Assembly: GCF_029227915.1 (NCBI RefSeq)
Contig: NC_079888.1
Span: forward strand, 22,424,001-22,488,000
Reading direction: 5' to 3'
Length of the DNA stretch: 64,000 nt
Origin: Hydractinia symbiolongicarpus
Taxonomy: Eukaryota; Cnidaria; Hydrozoa; Anthoathecata; Hydractiniidae
How positions within the stretch are numbered: the stretch's first letter is position 1; the number at the start of each line of letters is the position of its first letter. Under the pieces are notes generated by a model, which made no database searches, had not been told where the DNA came from, and worked only from the letters and a program-made list of their open reading frames with translations. Of this stretch, positions 22,967 through 34,907 are shown piece after piece. The position numbers were made by a program, and so were the translations under genes.

Positions 22967-25900
22967 ATAATTTAAGAAATCGTTCGGGAAATGAGTTTAC
23001 ATTCCGGGTACTTTCTTTGTATACTTTTGACTATACGGGCCGAGTCCGGGATTTACGGGAAATCGCAGGTTTTCGTTTGCCGGCGATTAAACTTCTTTTA
23101 TTCAGCGTATCATCAAAAATGAAAATATTTTTAAATACTACAAGTCTCATGCGTTTTAGTGGTGAAATAATAATTTAAAAAATCGTTCTGGAAATGAGTT
23201 TACTCCCTGGGTACTATCTTTGTATACTTTTGACTATACGGGCCAAGCCCGGGATTTACGGGAAATCTCGGGTTTTCGTTTGCCGGCGATTAAACCTCCT
23301 TCATTAAGCGTCTCATCAAAAATGAAAACATTTTTGAAAACTACAAGTCTCATGCGTTTTAGTGTTGAAAAAATAAATTAAAAAATCGTTCTGGAAATGA
23401 GTTTACTCACAGGGTACTTTCTTTGTATACATTCGACTATACGGGCCAAGCCCGGGATTTACGGGAAATCGCGGGTTTTCGTTTGCCGGCAATTAAACTT
23501 CTTTTATTCAGCGTCTCATCAAAAATGAAAACATTTTTACAAACTACAAGTCTCATGCGTTTTAGTGGGGAAAAAAAATTTAAAAAATCGTTCGCGAAAT
23601 GAGTTTACACCCTGGGTACTTTCTTTGTATACTTTTGACTATACGGGCCGAGTCCGGGATTTACGGGAAGTCGCGGGTTTTCGTTTGCCGGCGATTAAAC
23701 TTCTTTTATTCAGCGTCTCATCAAAAATGAAAATATTTTTAAATACTACAAGTCTCATGGGCTTTAGTGGTGAAATAATAATTTAAAAAATCGTTCGGTA
23801 AATGAGTTTACAACCTGGGTACTTTCTTTGTATACTTTTGACTATACGGGCCGAGTCCGGGATTTACGGGAAATTGCAGGTTTTCGTTTGCCGGCGATTA
23901 AACTTCTTTTATTCAGCGTCTCATCAAAAATGAAAATATTTTTAAATACTACAAGTCTCATGGGCTTTAGTGGTGAAATAATAATTTAAAAAATCGTTCG
24001 GGAAATGAGTTTACACCCTGGGTACTTTCTTTGTATACTTTTGACTATACGGGCCGAGTCCGGGATTTACGGAAAATCGCAGGTTTTCGTTAGCCGGTGA
24101 TTAAACTTCTTTTATTCAGCGTCTCATCAAAAATGAAAACATTTTTGAAAACTACAAGTCTCATGCGTTTTAGTGGTGAAAAAATAATTTAAAAAATCGT
24201 TCGGGAAGTGAGTTTACTCCCTGGGTACTTTCTTTGTATACTTTTGACTATGCGGGCCGATTTCGGGGTTTACGGGAAATGGCGGGTTTTTGTTTGCCGG
24301 CGATTAAACTTCTTTTATTCAGCGTCTCATCAAAAATGAAAACATTTTTGAAAACTACAAGTCTCAGGCGTTTTAGTGGTGAAAAGATGATTTAAAAAAT
24401 CGTTTTGGAAATGAGTTTACTCACAGGGTACTTTCTTTGTATACATTCGACTATACGGGCCAAGCCCGGGATTTACGGGAAATCGCGGGTTTTCGGTTGC
24501 CGGCGATTAAACCACTTTTATTAGGCGTCTCATCAAAAATGAAAACATTTCTAAAAACTACAAGTCTCATGCGTTTTAGTGGTGAAAAAATAATTTAAAA
24601 ATTCGTTCGGGAAATGAGTTTACTCACAGGGTACTTTCTTTGAATACATTTGACTATACGGGCCAAGCCCGGGATTTACGGGACATCGCGGGTTTTCGTT
24701 TGCCGGCGATTAAACAACTTTCATTAAGCGTCTCATCAAAAATGAAAACATTTTTGAAAACTACAAGTCTCATGCGTTTTAGTGTTGAAAAAATAAATTA
24801 AAAAATCGTTCTGGAAATGAGTTTACTCACAGGGTACTTTCTTTGTATACATTCGACTATACGGGCCAAGCCTGGGATTTACGGGAAATCGCGGGTTTTC
24901 TTTTGCCGGCGATTAAACCTCTTTCATTAAGCGTCTCATCAAAAATGAAAACATTTTTGAAAACTACAAGTCTCATGCGTTTTAGTCGTGAAAAAAAAAT
25001 TTAAAAAATCGTTCGGGAAATGAGTTTACACCCTGGGTACTTTCTTTGTATACTTTTGACTATACGGGCCGAGTCCGGGATTTACGGAAAATCGCAGGTT
25101 TTCGTTAGCCGGTGATTAAACTTCTTTTATTCAGCGTCTCATCAAAAATGAAAACATTTTTGAAAACTACAAGTCTCATGCGTTTTAGTGGTGAAAAAAT
25201 AATTTAAAAAATCGTTCGGGAAGTGAGTTTACTCCCTGGGTACTTTCTTTGTATACTTTTGACTATGCGGGCCGATTTCGGGGTTTACGGGAAATGGCGG
25301 GTTTTTGTTTGCCGGCGATTAAACTTCTTTTATTCAGCGTCTCATCAAAAATGAAAACATTTTTGAAAACTACAAGTCTCAGGCGTTTTAGTGGTGAAAA
25401 GATGATTTAAAAAATCGTTTTGGAAATGAGTTTACTCACAGGGTACTTTCTTTGTATACATTCGACTATACGGGCCAAGCCCGGGATTTACGGGAAATCG
25501 CGGGTTTTCGGTTGCCGGCGATTAAACCACTTTTATTAGGCGTCTCATCAAAAATGAAAACATTTCTAAAAACTACAAGTCTCATGCGTTTTAGTGGTGA
25601 AAAAATAATTTAAAAATTCGTTCGGGAAATGAGTTTACTCACAGGGTACTTTCTTTGAATACATTTGACTATACGGGCCAAGCCCGGGATTTACGGGACA
25701 TCGCGGGTTTTCGTTTGCCGGCGATTAAACAACTTTCATTAAGCGTCTCATCAAAAATGAAAACATTTTTGAAAACTACAAGTCTCATGCGTTTTAGTGT
25801 TGAAAAAATAAATTAAAAAATCGTTCTGGAAATGAGTTTACTCACAGGGTACTTTCTTTGTATACATTCGACTATACGGGCCAAGCCTGGGATTTACGGG

Positions 25901-26618
25901 AAATCGCGGGTTTTCTTTTGCCGGCGATTAAACCTCTTTCATTAAGCGTCTCATCAAAAATGAAAACATTTTTGAAAACTACAAGTCTCATGCGTTTTAG
26001 TCGTGAAAAAAAAATTTAAAAAATCGTTTTGGAAATGAGTTTACTCCCTGGGTACTTTCTTTGTATACATTCGAGTATACGGACCAAGACCGGGATTTAC
26101 GGGAAATCGCGGGTTTTCGTTTGCCGGCGATTAAACCACTTTTATTAAGCGTCTCATCAAAAATGAAAACATTTCTAAAAACTACAAGTCTCATGCGTTT
26201 TAGTGGTGAAACAATAATTTAAAAATTCGTTCGGGAAATGAGTTTACTCACAGGGTACTTTCTTTGTATACATTCGACTATACGGGCCAAGCCCGGGATT
26301 TACGGGAAATCGCGGGTTTTCGTTTGCCGGCGATTAAGCAACTTTCATTAAGCGTCTCATCAAAAATGAAAACATTTCTGAATACTACAAGTCTCATGCG
26401 TTTTAGTGGTGAAAATTAATTTAAAAAATCGTTCGGGAAATGAGTTTACTCCCTGGGTACTTTCTTTGTATACTTTTGACTATACGGGCCGAGTCCGGGA
26501 TTTACGGGAAATCGCAGAATTTCGTTTGCCGGCAATTAAACTTCTTTTATTCAGCGTCTCATCAAAAATGAAAACATTTTTAAAAAAAATAAGTCTCATG
26601 GGCTTTAGTGGTGAAATA
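22967..26618. repeat. 13-monomer block, copy 2 with extra 1015 bp (3652 bp)
   Basis: Tandem copy of 20330-22966 with an internal 5-monomer duplication. Differences from copy 1 are isolated, for example CATTCCGGG (near 23001) versus CGCCCTGGG (near 20362) and CCGGAGATT at 22473 versus CCGGCGATT near 26125. The 3' part (26028-26618), with GGACCAAGACC, GATTAAGCAAC and the run CATTTTTAAAAAAAATAAG, matches 22376-22966. Confidence 0.87.
23998..26027. repeat. Tandem pair of 1015-bp 5-monomer blocks inside copy 2
   Basis: Bases 23998-25012 and 25013-26027 have the same monomer order: GTTAGCCGGTGATT, CGATTTCGGGG, CTCAGGCG with GATGATTT, CGGTTGCCGG, TTTGAATACATTTGAC with GGGACATCG, then AAGCCTGGG with TTCTTTTGCC. 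In the first block the final TTTTAGTCGTGAAAA is followed by GTTCGGGAAATGAG; in the second and in the parental copy near 22375 it is followed by GTTTTGGAAATGAG. The join at 25013 is therefore a new junction inside the monomer, in the shared AAAAAATCGTT stretch. Confidence 0.86.
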
Positions 26619-28026
26619 ATAATTTAAAAAATCGTTCGGGAAATGAGTTTACATTCCGGGTACTTTCTTTGTATACATTTGACTATACGGGCCGAGTCCA
26701 GGATTTACGGGAAATCGCAGGTTTTCGTTTGCCGGCGATTAAACTTCTTTTATTCAGCGTCTCATCAAAAATGAAAATATCTTTAAATACTACAAGTCTC
26801 ATGCGTTTTAGTGGTGAAAAAATAATTTAAAAAATCGTTCGGGAAGTGAGTTTACTCCCTGGGTACTTTCTTTGTATACTTTTGACAATGCGTGCCGATT
26901 TCGGGGTTTACGGGAAATGGCGGGTTTTCGTTTGCCGGCGATTAAACTTCTTTTATTCAGCGTCTCATCAAAAATGAAAACATCTTTGAAAACTACAAGT
27001 CTCAAGCGTTTTAGTGGTGAAAAGATAATTTAAAAAATCGTTTTGGAAATGAGTTTACTCACAGGGTACTTTCTTTCTATACATTCGACTATACGGGCCA
27101 AGCCCGGGATTTACGGGAAATCGCGGGTTTTCGTTTGCCGGCGATTAAACCACTTTTATTAGGCGTCTCATCAAAAATGAAAACATTTCTGAAAACTACA
27201 AGTCTCATGCGTTTTAGTGGTGAAAATTAATTTAAAAAGTCGTTCGGGAAATGAGTTTACACCCTGGGTACTTTCTTTGTGTACTTTTGACTATACGGGC
27301 CGACTCGGGATTTACGGGAAATCGCAGGTTTTCGTTTGCCGGCGATTAAACTTCTTTTATTCAGCGTCTCATCAAAAATGAAAACATTTTTGAAAACTAC
27401 AAGTCTCATGCGTTTTAGTGTTGAAAAAATAAATTAAAAAATCGTTCTGGAAATGAGTTTACTCACAGGGTACTTTCTTTGTATACATTCGACTATACGG
27501 GCCAAGCCCGGGATTTACGGGAAATCGCGGGTTTTCGTTTGCCGGCGATTAAACCTCTTTCATTAAGCGTCTCATCAAAAATGAAAACATTTTTGAAAAC
27601 TACAAGTCTCATGCGTTTTAGTCGTGAAAGAAAAATTTAAAAAATCGTTTTGGAAATAAGTTTACTCCCTGGGTACTTTCTTTGTATACATTCGAGTATA
27701 CGGACCAAGACCGGGATTTACGGAAAATCTCGGGTTTTCGTTTGCCGGCGATTAAACCACTTTTATTAAGCGTCTCATCAAAAATGAAAACATTTCTGAA
27801 AACTACAAGTCTCATGCGTTTTAGTGGTGAAAAAATAATTTAAAAATTCGTTCGGGAAATGAGTTTACTCACAGGGTACTTTCTTTGTATACATTCGACT
27901 ATACGGGCCAAGCCCGGGATTTACGGGAAATCGCGGGTTTTCGTTTGCCGGCGATTAAGCAACTTTCATTAAGCGTCTCATCAAAAATGAAAACATTTCT
28001 GAAAACTACAAGTCTCATGCGTTTTA
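26619..28026. repeat. Mixed type A and type B monomers leading into the long-unit series
   Basis: About seven monomers. From 27205 on, the segment matches 30038 onward at an offset of 2833 bp, so it is the head of the first long unit. Diagnostic variants are TTGACAATGCGTGCC near 26883, CTCAAGCGTTTTAG, TTTCTATACATTCGAC, AAAAAGTCGTTCGGG near 27235, TTTGTGTACTTTTG near 27277, and CGTGAAAGAAAAATTT near 27623 with GGACCAAGACC. Nothing other than satellite is present. Confidence 0.8.
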
Positions 28027-30859
28027 GTGGTGAAAATTAATTTAAAAAATCGTTCGGGAAATGAGTTTACTCCCTGGGTACTTTCTTTGTATACTTTTGA
28101 CTATACGGGCCGAGTCCGGGATTTACAGGAAGTCGCGGGTTTTCGTTTGCCGGCAATTAAACTTCTTTTATTCAGCGTCTCATCAAAAATGAAAACATTT
28201 TTAAAAACAACAAGTCTCATGGGCTTTAGTGGTGAAATAATAATTTAAAAAATCGTTCGGGAAATGAGTTTACACCCCGGGTACTTTCTTTGTATACTTT
28301 TTACTATACGGGCCGAGTCCGGGATTTACGGGAAATCGCAGGTTTTCGTTTGCCGGCGATTAAACTTCTTTTATTCAGCGTCTCATCAAAAATGAAAACA
28401 TTTTTGAAAACTACAAGTCTCATGCGTTTTAGTGGTGAAAAAATAATTTAAAACATCGTTCGGCAAATGAGTTTACTCCCTGGGTACTTTCTTTGTATAC
28501 TTTTGACTAAACGGGCTGAGTCCGGGATTTATGGGAAGTCGCGGGTTTTCGTTTGCCGGCGATTAAACTTCTTTTATTCAGAGTCTCATCAAAAATGAAA
28601 ATATCTTTAAATACTACAAGTCTCATGCGTTTTAGTGGTGAAAAAATAATTTAAAAAATCGTTCGGGAAGTGAGTTTACTCCCTGGGTACTTTCTTTGTA
28701 TACTTTTGACTATGCGGGCCGATTTCGGGGTTTACGGGAAATGGCGGGTTTTCGTTTGCCGGCGATTAAACTTTTTTTATTCAGCGTCTCATCAAAAATG
28801 AAAACATCTTTGAAAACTACAAGTCTCAAGCGTTTTAGTGGTGAAAAGATAATTTAAAAAATCGTTTTGGAAATGAGTTTACTCACAGGGTACTTTCTTT
28901 GTATACATTCGACTATACGGGCCAAGCCCGGGATTTACGGGAAATCGCGGGTTTTCGTTTGCCGGCGATTAAACAACTTTCATTAAGCGTCTCATCAAAA
29001 ATGAAAACATTTCTGAAAACTACAAGTCTCATGCGTTTTAGTGGTGAAAATTAATTTAAAAAATCGTTCGGAAAATGAGTTTACACCCTCGGTACTTTCT
29101 TTGTATACTTTTGACTATACGGGCCGACTCGGGATTTACGGGAAATCGCAGGTTTTCGTTTGCCTGCAATGAAACTTCTTTTATTCAGCGTCTCATCAAA
29201 AATGAAAACATTTTTGAAAACTACAAGTCTCATGCGTTTTAGTGTTGAAAAAATAAATTAAAAAATCGTTCTGGAAATGAGTTTACTCACAGGGTACTTT
29301 CTTTCTATACATTCGACTATACGGGCCAAGCCCGCGATTTACGGGAAATCGCGGGTTTTCGTTTGCCGGCGATTAAACCACTTTTATTAGGCGTCTCATC
29401 AAAAATGAAAACATTTCTGAAAACTACAAGTCTCATGCGTTTTAGTGGTGAAAATTAATTTAAAAAATCGTTCGGGAAATGAGTTTACACCCTGGGTACT
29501 TTCTTTGTATACTTTTGACTATACGGGCCGACTCGGGATTTACGGGAAATCGCAGGTTTTCGTTTGCCGGCGATTAAACTTCTTTTATTCAGCGTCTCAT
29601 CAAAAATGAAAACATTTTTGAAAACTACAAGTCTCATGCGTTTTAGTGGTGAAAATTAATTTAAAAAATCGTTCGGGAAATGAGTTTACACCCTGGGTAC
29701 TTTCTTTGTATACTTTTGACTCTACGGGCCGACTCGGGATTTACGGGAAATCGCAGGTTTTCGTTTGCCGGCGATTAAACTTCTTTTATTCAGCGTCTCA
29801 TTAAAAATGAAAACATTTTTGAAAACTACAAGTCTCATGCGTTTTAGTGTTGAAAAAATAAATTAAAAAATCGTTTTGGAAATAAGTTTACTCCCTGGGT
29901 ACTTTCTTTGTATACATTCGAGTATACGGACCAAGACCGGGATTTACGGGAAATCGCGGGTTTTCGTTTGCCGGCGATTAAACCACTTTTATTAGGCGTC
30001 TCATCAAAAATGAAAACATTTCTGAAAACTACAAGTCTCATGCGTTTTAGTGGTGAAAATTAATTTAAAAAGTCGTTCGGGAAATGAGTTTACACCCTGG
30101 GTACTTTCTTTGTATACTTTTGACTATACGGGCCGACTCGGGATTTACGGGAAATCGCAGGTTTTCGTTTGCCGGCGATTAAACTTCTTTTATTCAGCGT
30201 CTCATCAAAAATGAAAACATTTTTGAAAACTACAAGTCTCATGCGTTTTAGTGTTGAAAAAATAAATTAAAAAATCGTTCTGGAAATGAGTTTACTCACA
30301 GGGTACTTTCTTTGTATACATTCGACTATACGGGCCAAGCCCGGGATTTACGGGAAATCGCGGGTTTTCGTTTGCCGGCGATTAAACCTCTTTCATTAAG
30401 CGTCTCATCAAAAATGAAAACATTTTTGAAAACTACAAGTCTCATGCGTTTTAGTCGTGAAAGAAAAATTTAAAAAATCGTTTTGGAAATAAGTTTACTC
30501 CCTGGGTACTTTCTTTGTATACATTCGAGTATACGGACCAAGACCGGGATTTACGGAAAATCTCGGGTTTTCGTTTGCCGGCGATTAAACCACTTTTATT
30601 AAGCGTCTCATCAAAAATGAAAACATTTCTGAAAACTACAAGTCTCATGCGTTTTAGTGGTGAAAAAATAATTTAAAAATTCGTTCGGGAAATGAGTTTA
30701 CTCACAGGGTACTTTCTTTGTATACATTCGACTATACGGGCCAAGCCCGGGATTTACGGGAAATCGCGGGTTTTCGTTTGCCGGCGATTAAGCAACTTTC
30801 ATTAAGCGTCTCATCAAAAATGAAAACATTTCTGAAAACTACAAGTCTCATGCGTTTTA
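28027..30859. repeat. Long higher-order unit D1 (2833 bp, 14 monomers)
   Basis: Units in this series are measured from a marked monomer with GGTGAAAATTAATTT followed by GGATTTACAGGAAGTCGCGG and CTTTTAAAAACAACAAG-like ends. In D1 the order continues with CACCCCGGGTAC and TTTTTACTATAC, TAAACGGGCTGAG, CAGAGTCTCATC, AAAATATCTTTAAATAC, CGATTTCGGGG, CTCAAGCG, CACCCTCGGTAC with GCCTGCAATG, and several GCCGACTCGGG monomers. D1 is the longest unit of the series. The GCCGACTCGGG monomers are one base shorter in that element than the GCCGAGTCCGGG form. Confidence 0.84.
28601..28803. repeat. Single monomer present in D1 but missing from D2
   Basis: The D1/D2 offset is 2833 bp up to 28600/31433 and 2630 bp from about 28804/31434 on, a change of exactly 203 bp. 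The monomer involved carries AAAATATCTTTAAATAC and CGATTTCGGGG. It is present again in the next units (near 33460 and 35480), so D2 lost it by a clean one-monomer deletion. Confidence 0.83.
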
Positions 30860-32882
30860 GTGGTGAAAATTAATTTAAAAAATCGTTCGGGAAATGAGTT
30901 TACTCCCTGGGTACTTTCTTTGTATACTTTTGACTATACGGGCCGAGTCCGGGATTTACAGGAAGTCGCGGGTTTTCGTTTGCCGGCAATTAAACTTCTT
31001 TTATTCAGCGTCTCATCAAAAATGAAAACATTTTTAAAAACAACAAGTCTCATGGGCTTTAGTGGTGAAATAATAATTTAAAAAATCGTTCGGGAAATGA
31101 GTTTACACCCCGGGTACTTTCTTTGTATACTTTTTACTATACGGGCCGAGTCCGGGATTTACGGGAAATCGCAGGTTTTCGTTTGCCGGCGATTAAACTT
31201 CTTTTATTCAGCGTCTCATCAAAAATGAAAACATTTTTGAAAACTACAAGTCTCATGCGTTTTAGTGGTGAAAAAATAATTTAAAACATCGTTCGGCAAA
31301 TGAGTTTACTCCCTGGGTACTTTCTTTGTATACTTTTGACTAAACGGGCTGAGTCCGGGATTTATGGGAAGTCGCGGGTTTTCGTTTGCCGGCGATTAAA
31401 CTTCTTTTATTCAGAGTCTCATCAAAAATGAAAACATCTTTGAAAACTACAAGTCTCAAGCGTTTTAGTGGTGAAAAGATAATTTAAAAAATCGTTTTGG
31501 AAATGAGTTTACTCACAGGGTACTTTCTTTGTATACATTCGACTATACGGGCCAAGCCCGGGATTTACGGGAAATCGCGGGTTTTCGTTTGCCGGCGATT
31601 AAACAACTTTCATTAAGCGTCTCATCAAAAATGAAAACATTTCTGAAAACTACAAGTCTCATGCGTTTTAGTGGTGAAAATTAATTTAAAAAATCGTTCG
31701 GAAAATGAGTTTACACCCTCGGTACTTTCTTTGTATACTTTTGACTATACGGGCCGACTCGGGATTTACGGGAAATCGCAGGTTTTCGTTTGCCTGCAAT
31801 GAAACTTCTTTTATTCAGCGTCTCATCAAAAATGAAAACATTTTTGAAAACTACAAGTCTCATGCGTTTTAGTGTTGAAAAAATAAATTAAAAAATCGTT
31901 CTGGAAATGAGTTTACTCACAGGGTACTTTCTTTCTATACATTCGACTATACGGGCCAAGCCCGCGATTTACGGGAAATCGCGGGTTTTCGTTTGCCGGC
32001 GATTAAACCACTTTTATTAGGCGTCTCATCAAAAATGAAAACATTTCTGAAAACTACAAGTCTCATGCGTTTTAGTGGTGAAAATTAATTTAAAAAATCG
32101 TTCGGGAAATGAGTTTACACCCTGGGTACTTTCTTTGTATACTTTTGACTATACGGGCCGACTCGGGATTTACGGGAAATCGCAGGTTTTCGTTTGCCGG
32201 CGATTAAACTTCTTTTATTCAGCGTCTCATCAAAAATGAAAACATTTTTGAAAACTACAAGTCTCATGCGTTTTAGTGGTGAAAATTAATTTAAAAAATC
32301 GTTCGGGAAATGAGTTTACACCCTGGGTACTTTCTTTGTATACTTTTGACTCTACGGGCCGACTCGGGATTTACGGGAAATCGCAGGTTTTCGTTTGCCG
32401 GCGATTAAACTTCTTTTATTCAGCGTCTCATTAAAAATGAAAACATTTTTGAAAACTACAAGTCTCATGCGTTTTAGTGTTGAAAAAATAAATTAAAAAA
32501 TCGTTTTGGAAATAAGTTTACTCCCTGGGTACTTTCTTTGTATACATTCGAGTATACGGACCAAGACCGGGATTTACGGAAAATCTCGGGTTTTCGTTTG
32601 CCGGCGATTAAACCACTTTTATTAAGCGTCTCATCAAAAATGAAAACATTTCTGAAAACTACAAGTCTCATGCGTTTTAGTGGTGAAAAAATATTTTAAA
32701 AATTCGTTCGGGAAATGAGTTTACTCACAGGGTACTTTCTTTGTATACATTCGACTATACGGGCCAAGCCCGGGATTTACGGGAAATCGCGGGTTTTCGT
32801 TTGCCGGCGATTAAACAACTTTCATTAAGCGTCTCATCAAAAATGAAAACATTTCTGAAAACTACAAGTCTCATGCGTTTTA
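30860..32882. repeat. Long higher-order unit D2 (2023 bp, 10 monomers)
   Basis: Matches D1 except for loss of one monomer at 31434 and a switch near 32570. There the sequence leaves the D1 pattern (GGATTTACGGGAAATCGCGG near 29940) and takes the pattern seen near 30548 (GGATTTACGGAAAATCTCGG). The switch removes about three more monomers relative to D1 and looks like an unequal exchange within the GGACCAAGACC monomer. Confidence 0.82.
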
Positions 32883-34907
32883 GTGGTGAAAATTAATTTA
32901 AAAAATCGTTCGGGAAATGAGTTTAATCCCTGGGTACTTTCTTTGTATACTTTTGACTATACGGGCCGAGTCCGGGATTTACAGGAAGTCGCGGGTTTTC
33001 GTTTGCCGGCAATTAAACTTCTTTTATTCAGCGTCTCATCAAAAATGAAAACATTTTTAAAAACAACAAGTCTCATGGGCTTTAGTGGTGAAATAATAAT
33101 TTAAAAAATCGTTCGGGAAATGAGTTTACACCCCGGGTACTTTCTTTGTATACTTTTTACTATACGGGCCGAGTCCGGGATTTACGGGAAATCGCAGGTT
33201 TTCGTTTGCCGGCGATTAAACTTCTTTTATTCAGCGTCTCATCAAAAATGAAAACATTTTTGAAAACTACAAGTCTCATGCGTTTTAGTGGTGAAAAAAT
33301 AATTTAAAACATCGTTCGGGAAATGAGTTTACTCCCTGGGTACTTTCTTTGTATACTTTTGACTAAACGGGCTGATTCCGGGATTTATGGGAAGTCGCGG
33401 GTTTTCGTTTGCCGGCGATTAAACTTCTTTTATTCAGAGTCTCATCAAAAATGAAAATATCTTTAAATACTACAAGTCTCATGCGTTTTAGTGGTGAAAA
33501 AATAATTTAAAAAATCGTTCGGGAAGTGAGTTTACTCCCTGGGTACTTTCTTTGTATACTTTTGACTATGCGGGCCGATTTCGGGGTTTACGGGAAATGG
33601 CGGGTTTTCGTTTGCCGGCGATTAAACTTCTTTTATTCAGCGTCTCATCAAAAATGAAAACATCTTTGAAAACTACAAGTCTCAAGCGTTTTAGTGGTGA
33701 AAAGATAATTTAAAAAATCGTTTTGGAAATGAGTTTACTCACAGGGTACTTTCTTTGTATACATTCGACTATACGGGCCAAGCCCGGGATTTACGGGAAA
33801 TCGCGGGTTTTTGTTTGCCGGCGATTAAACCACTTTTATTAGGCGTCTCATCAAAAATGAAAACATTTCTGAAAACTACAAGTCTCATGCGTTTTAGTGG
33901 TGAAAAAATAATTTAAAAATTCGTTCGGGAAATGAGTTTACTCACAGGGTACTTTCTTTGTATACATTCAACTATACGGGCCAAGCCCGGGATTTACGGG
34001 AAATCGCGGGTTTTCGTTTGCCGGCGATTAAACAACTTTCATTAAGCGTCTCATCAAAAATGAAAACATTTCTGAAAACTACAGGTCTCATGCGTTTTAG
34101 TGGTGAAAATTAATTTAAAAAATCGTTCGGGAAATGAGTTTACACCCTCGGTACTTTCTTTGTATACTTTTGACTATACGGGCCGACTCGGGATTTACGG
34201 GAAATCGCAGGTTTTCGTTTGCCTGCGATGAAACTTCTTTTATTCAGCGTCTCATCAAAAATGAAAACATTTTTGAAAACTACAAGTCTCATGCGTTTTA
34301 GTGTTGAAAAAATAAATTAAAAAATCGTTCTGGAAATGAGTTTACTCACAGGGTACTTTCTTTCTATACATTCGACTATACGGGCCAAGCCCGGGATTTA
34401 CGGGAAATCGCGGGTTTTCGTTTGCCGGCGATTAAACCACTTTTATTAGGCGTCTCATCAAAAATGAAAACATTTCTGAAAACTACAAGTCTCATGCGTT
34501 TTAGTGGTGAAAATTAATTTAAAAAATCGTTCGGGAAATGAGTTTACACCCTGGGTACTTTCTTTGTATACTTTTGACTATACGGGCCGACTCGGGATTT
34601 ACGGGAAATCGCAGGTTTTCGTTTGCCGGCGATTAAACTTCTTTTATTCAGCGTCTCATCAAAAATGAAAACATTTTTGAAAACTACAAGTCTCATGCGT
34701 TTTAGTGTTGAAAAAATAAATTAAAAAATCGTTCTGGAAATGAGTTTACTCACAGGGTACTTTCTTTGTATACATTCGACTATACGGGCCAAGCCTGGGA
34801 TTTACGGGAAATCGCGGGTTTTCGTTTGCCGGCGATTAAACCTCTTTCATTAAGCGTCTCATCAAAAATGAAAACATTTTTGAAAACTACAAGTCTCATG
34901 CGTTTTA
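32883..34907. repeat. Long higher-order unit D3 (2025 bp, 10 monomers)
   Basis: Begins with the marked GGTGAAAATTAATTT / TTTACAGGAAGTCG monomer, here with GAGTTTAATCCCTGG in place of GAGTTTACTCCCTGG, a change shared with D4 and D5 only. It retains the AAAATATCTTTAAATAC monomer lost in D2 and has TGATTCCGGG where D1 and D2 have TGAGTCCGGG. The CAACTATACGGG type B monomer (near 33968) and CTACAGGTCTC (near 34080) are first seen here. Confidence 0.83.
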
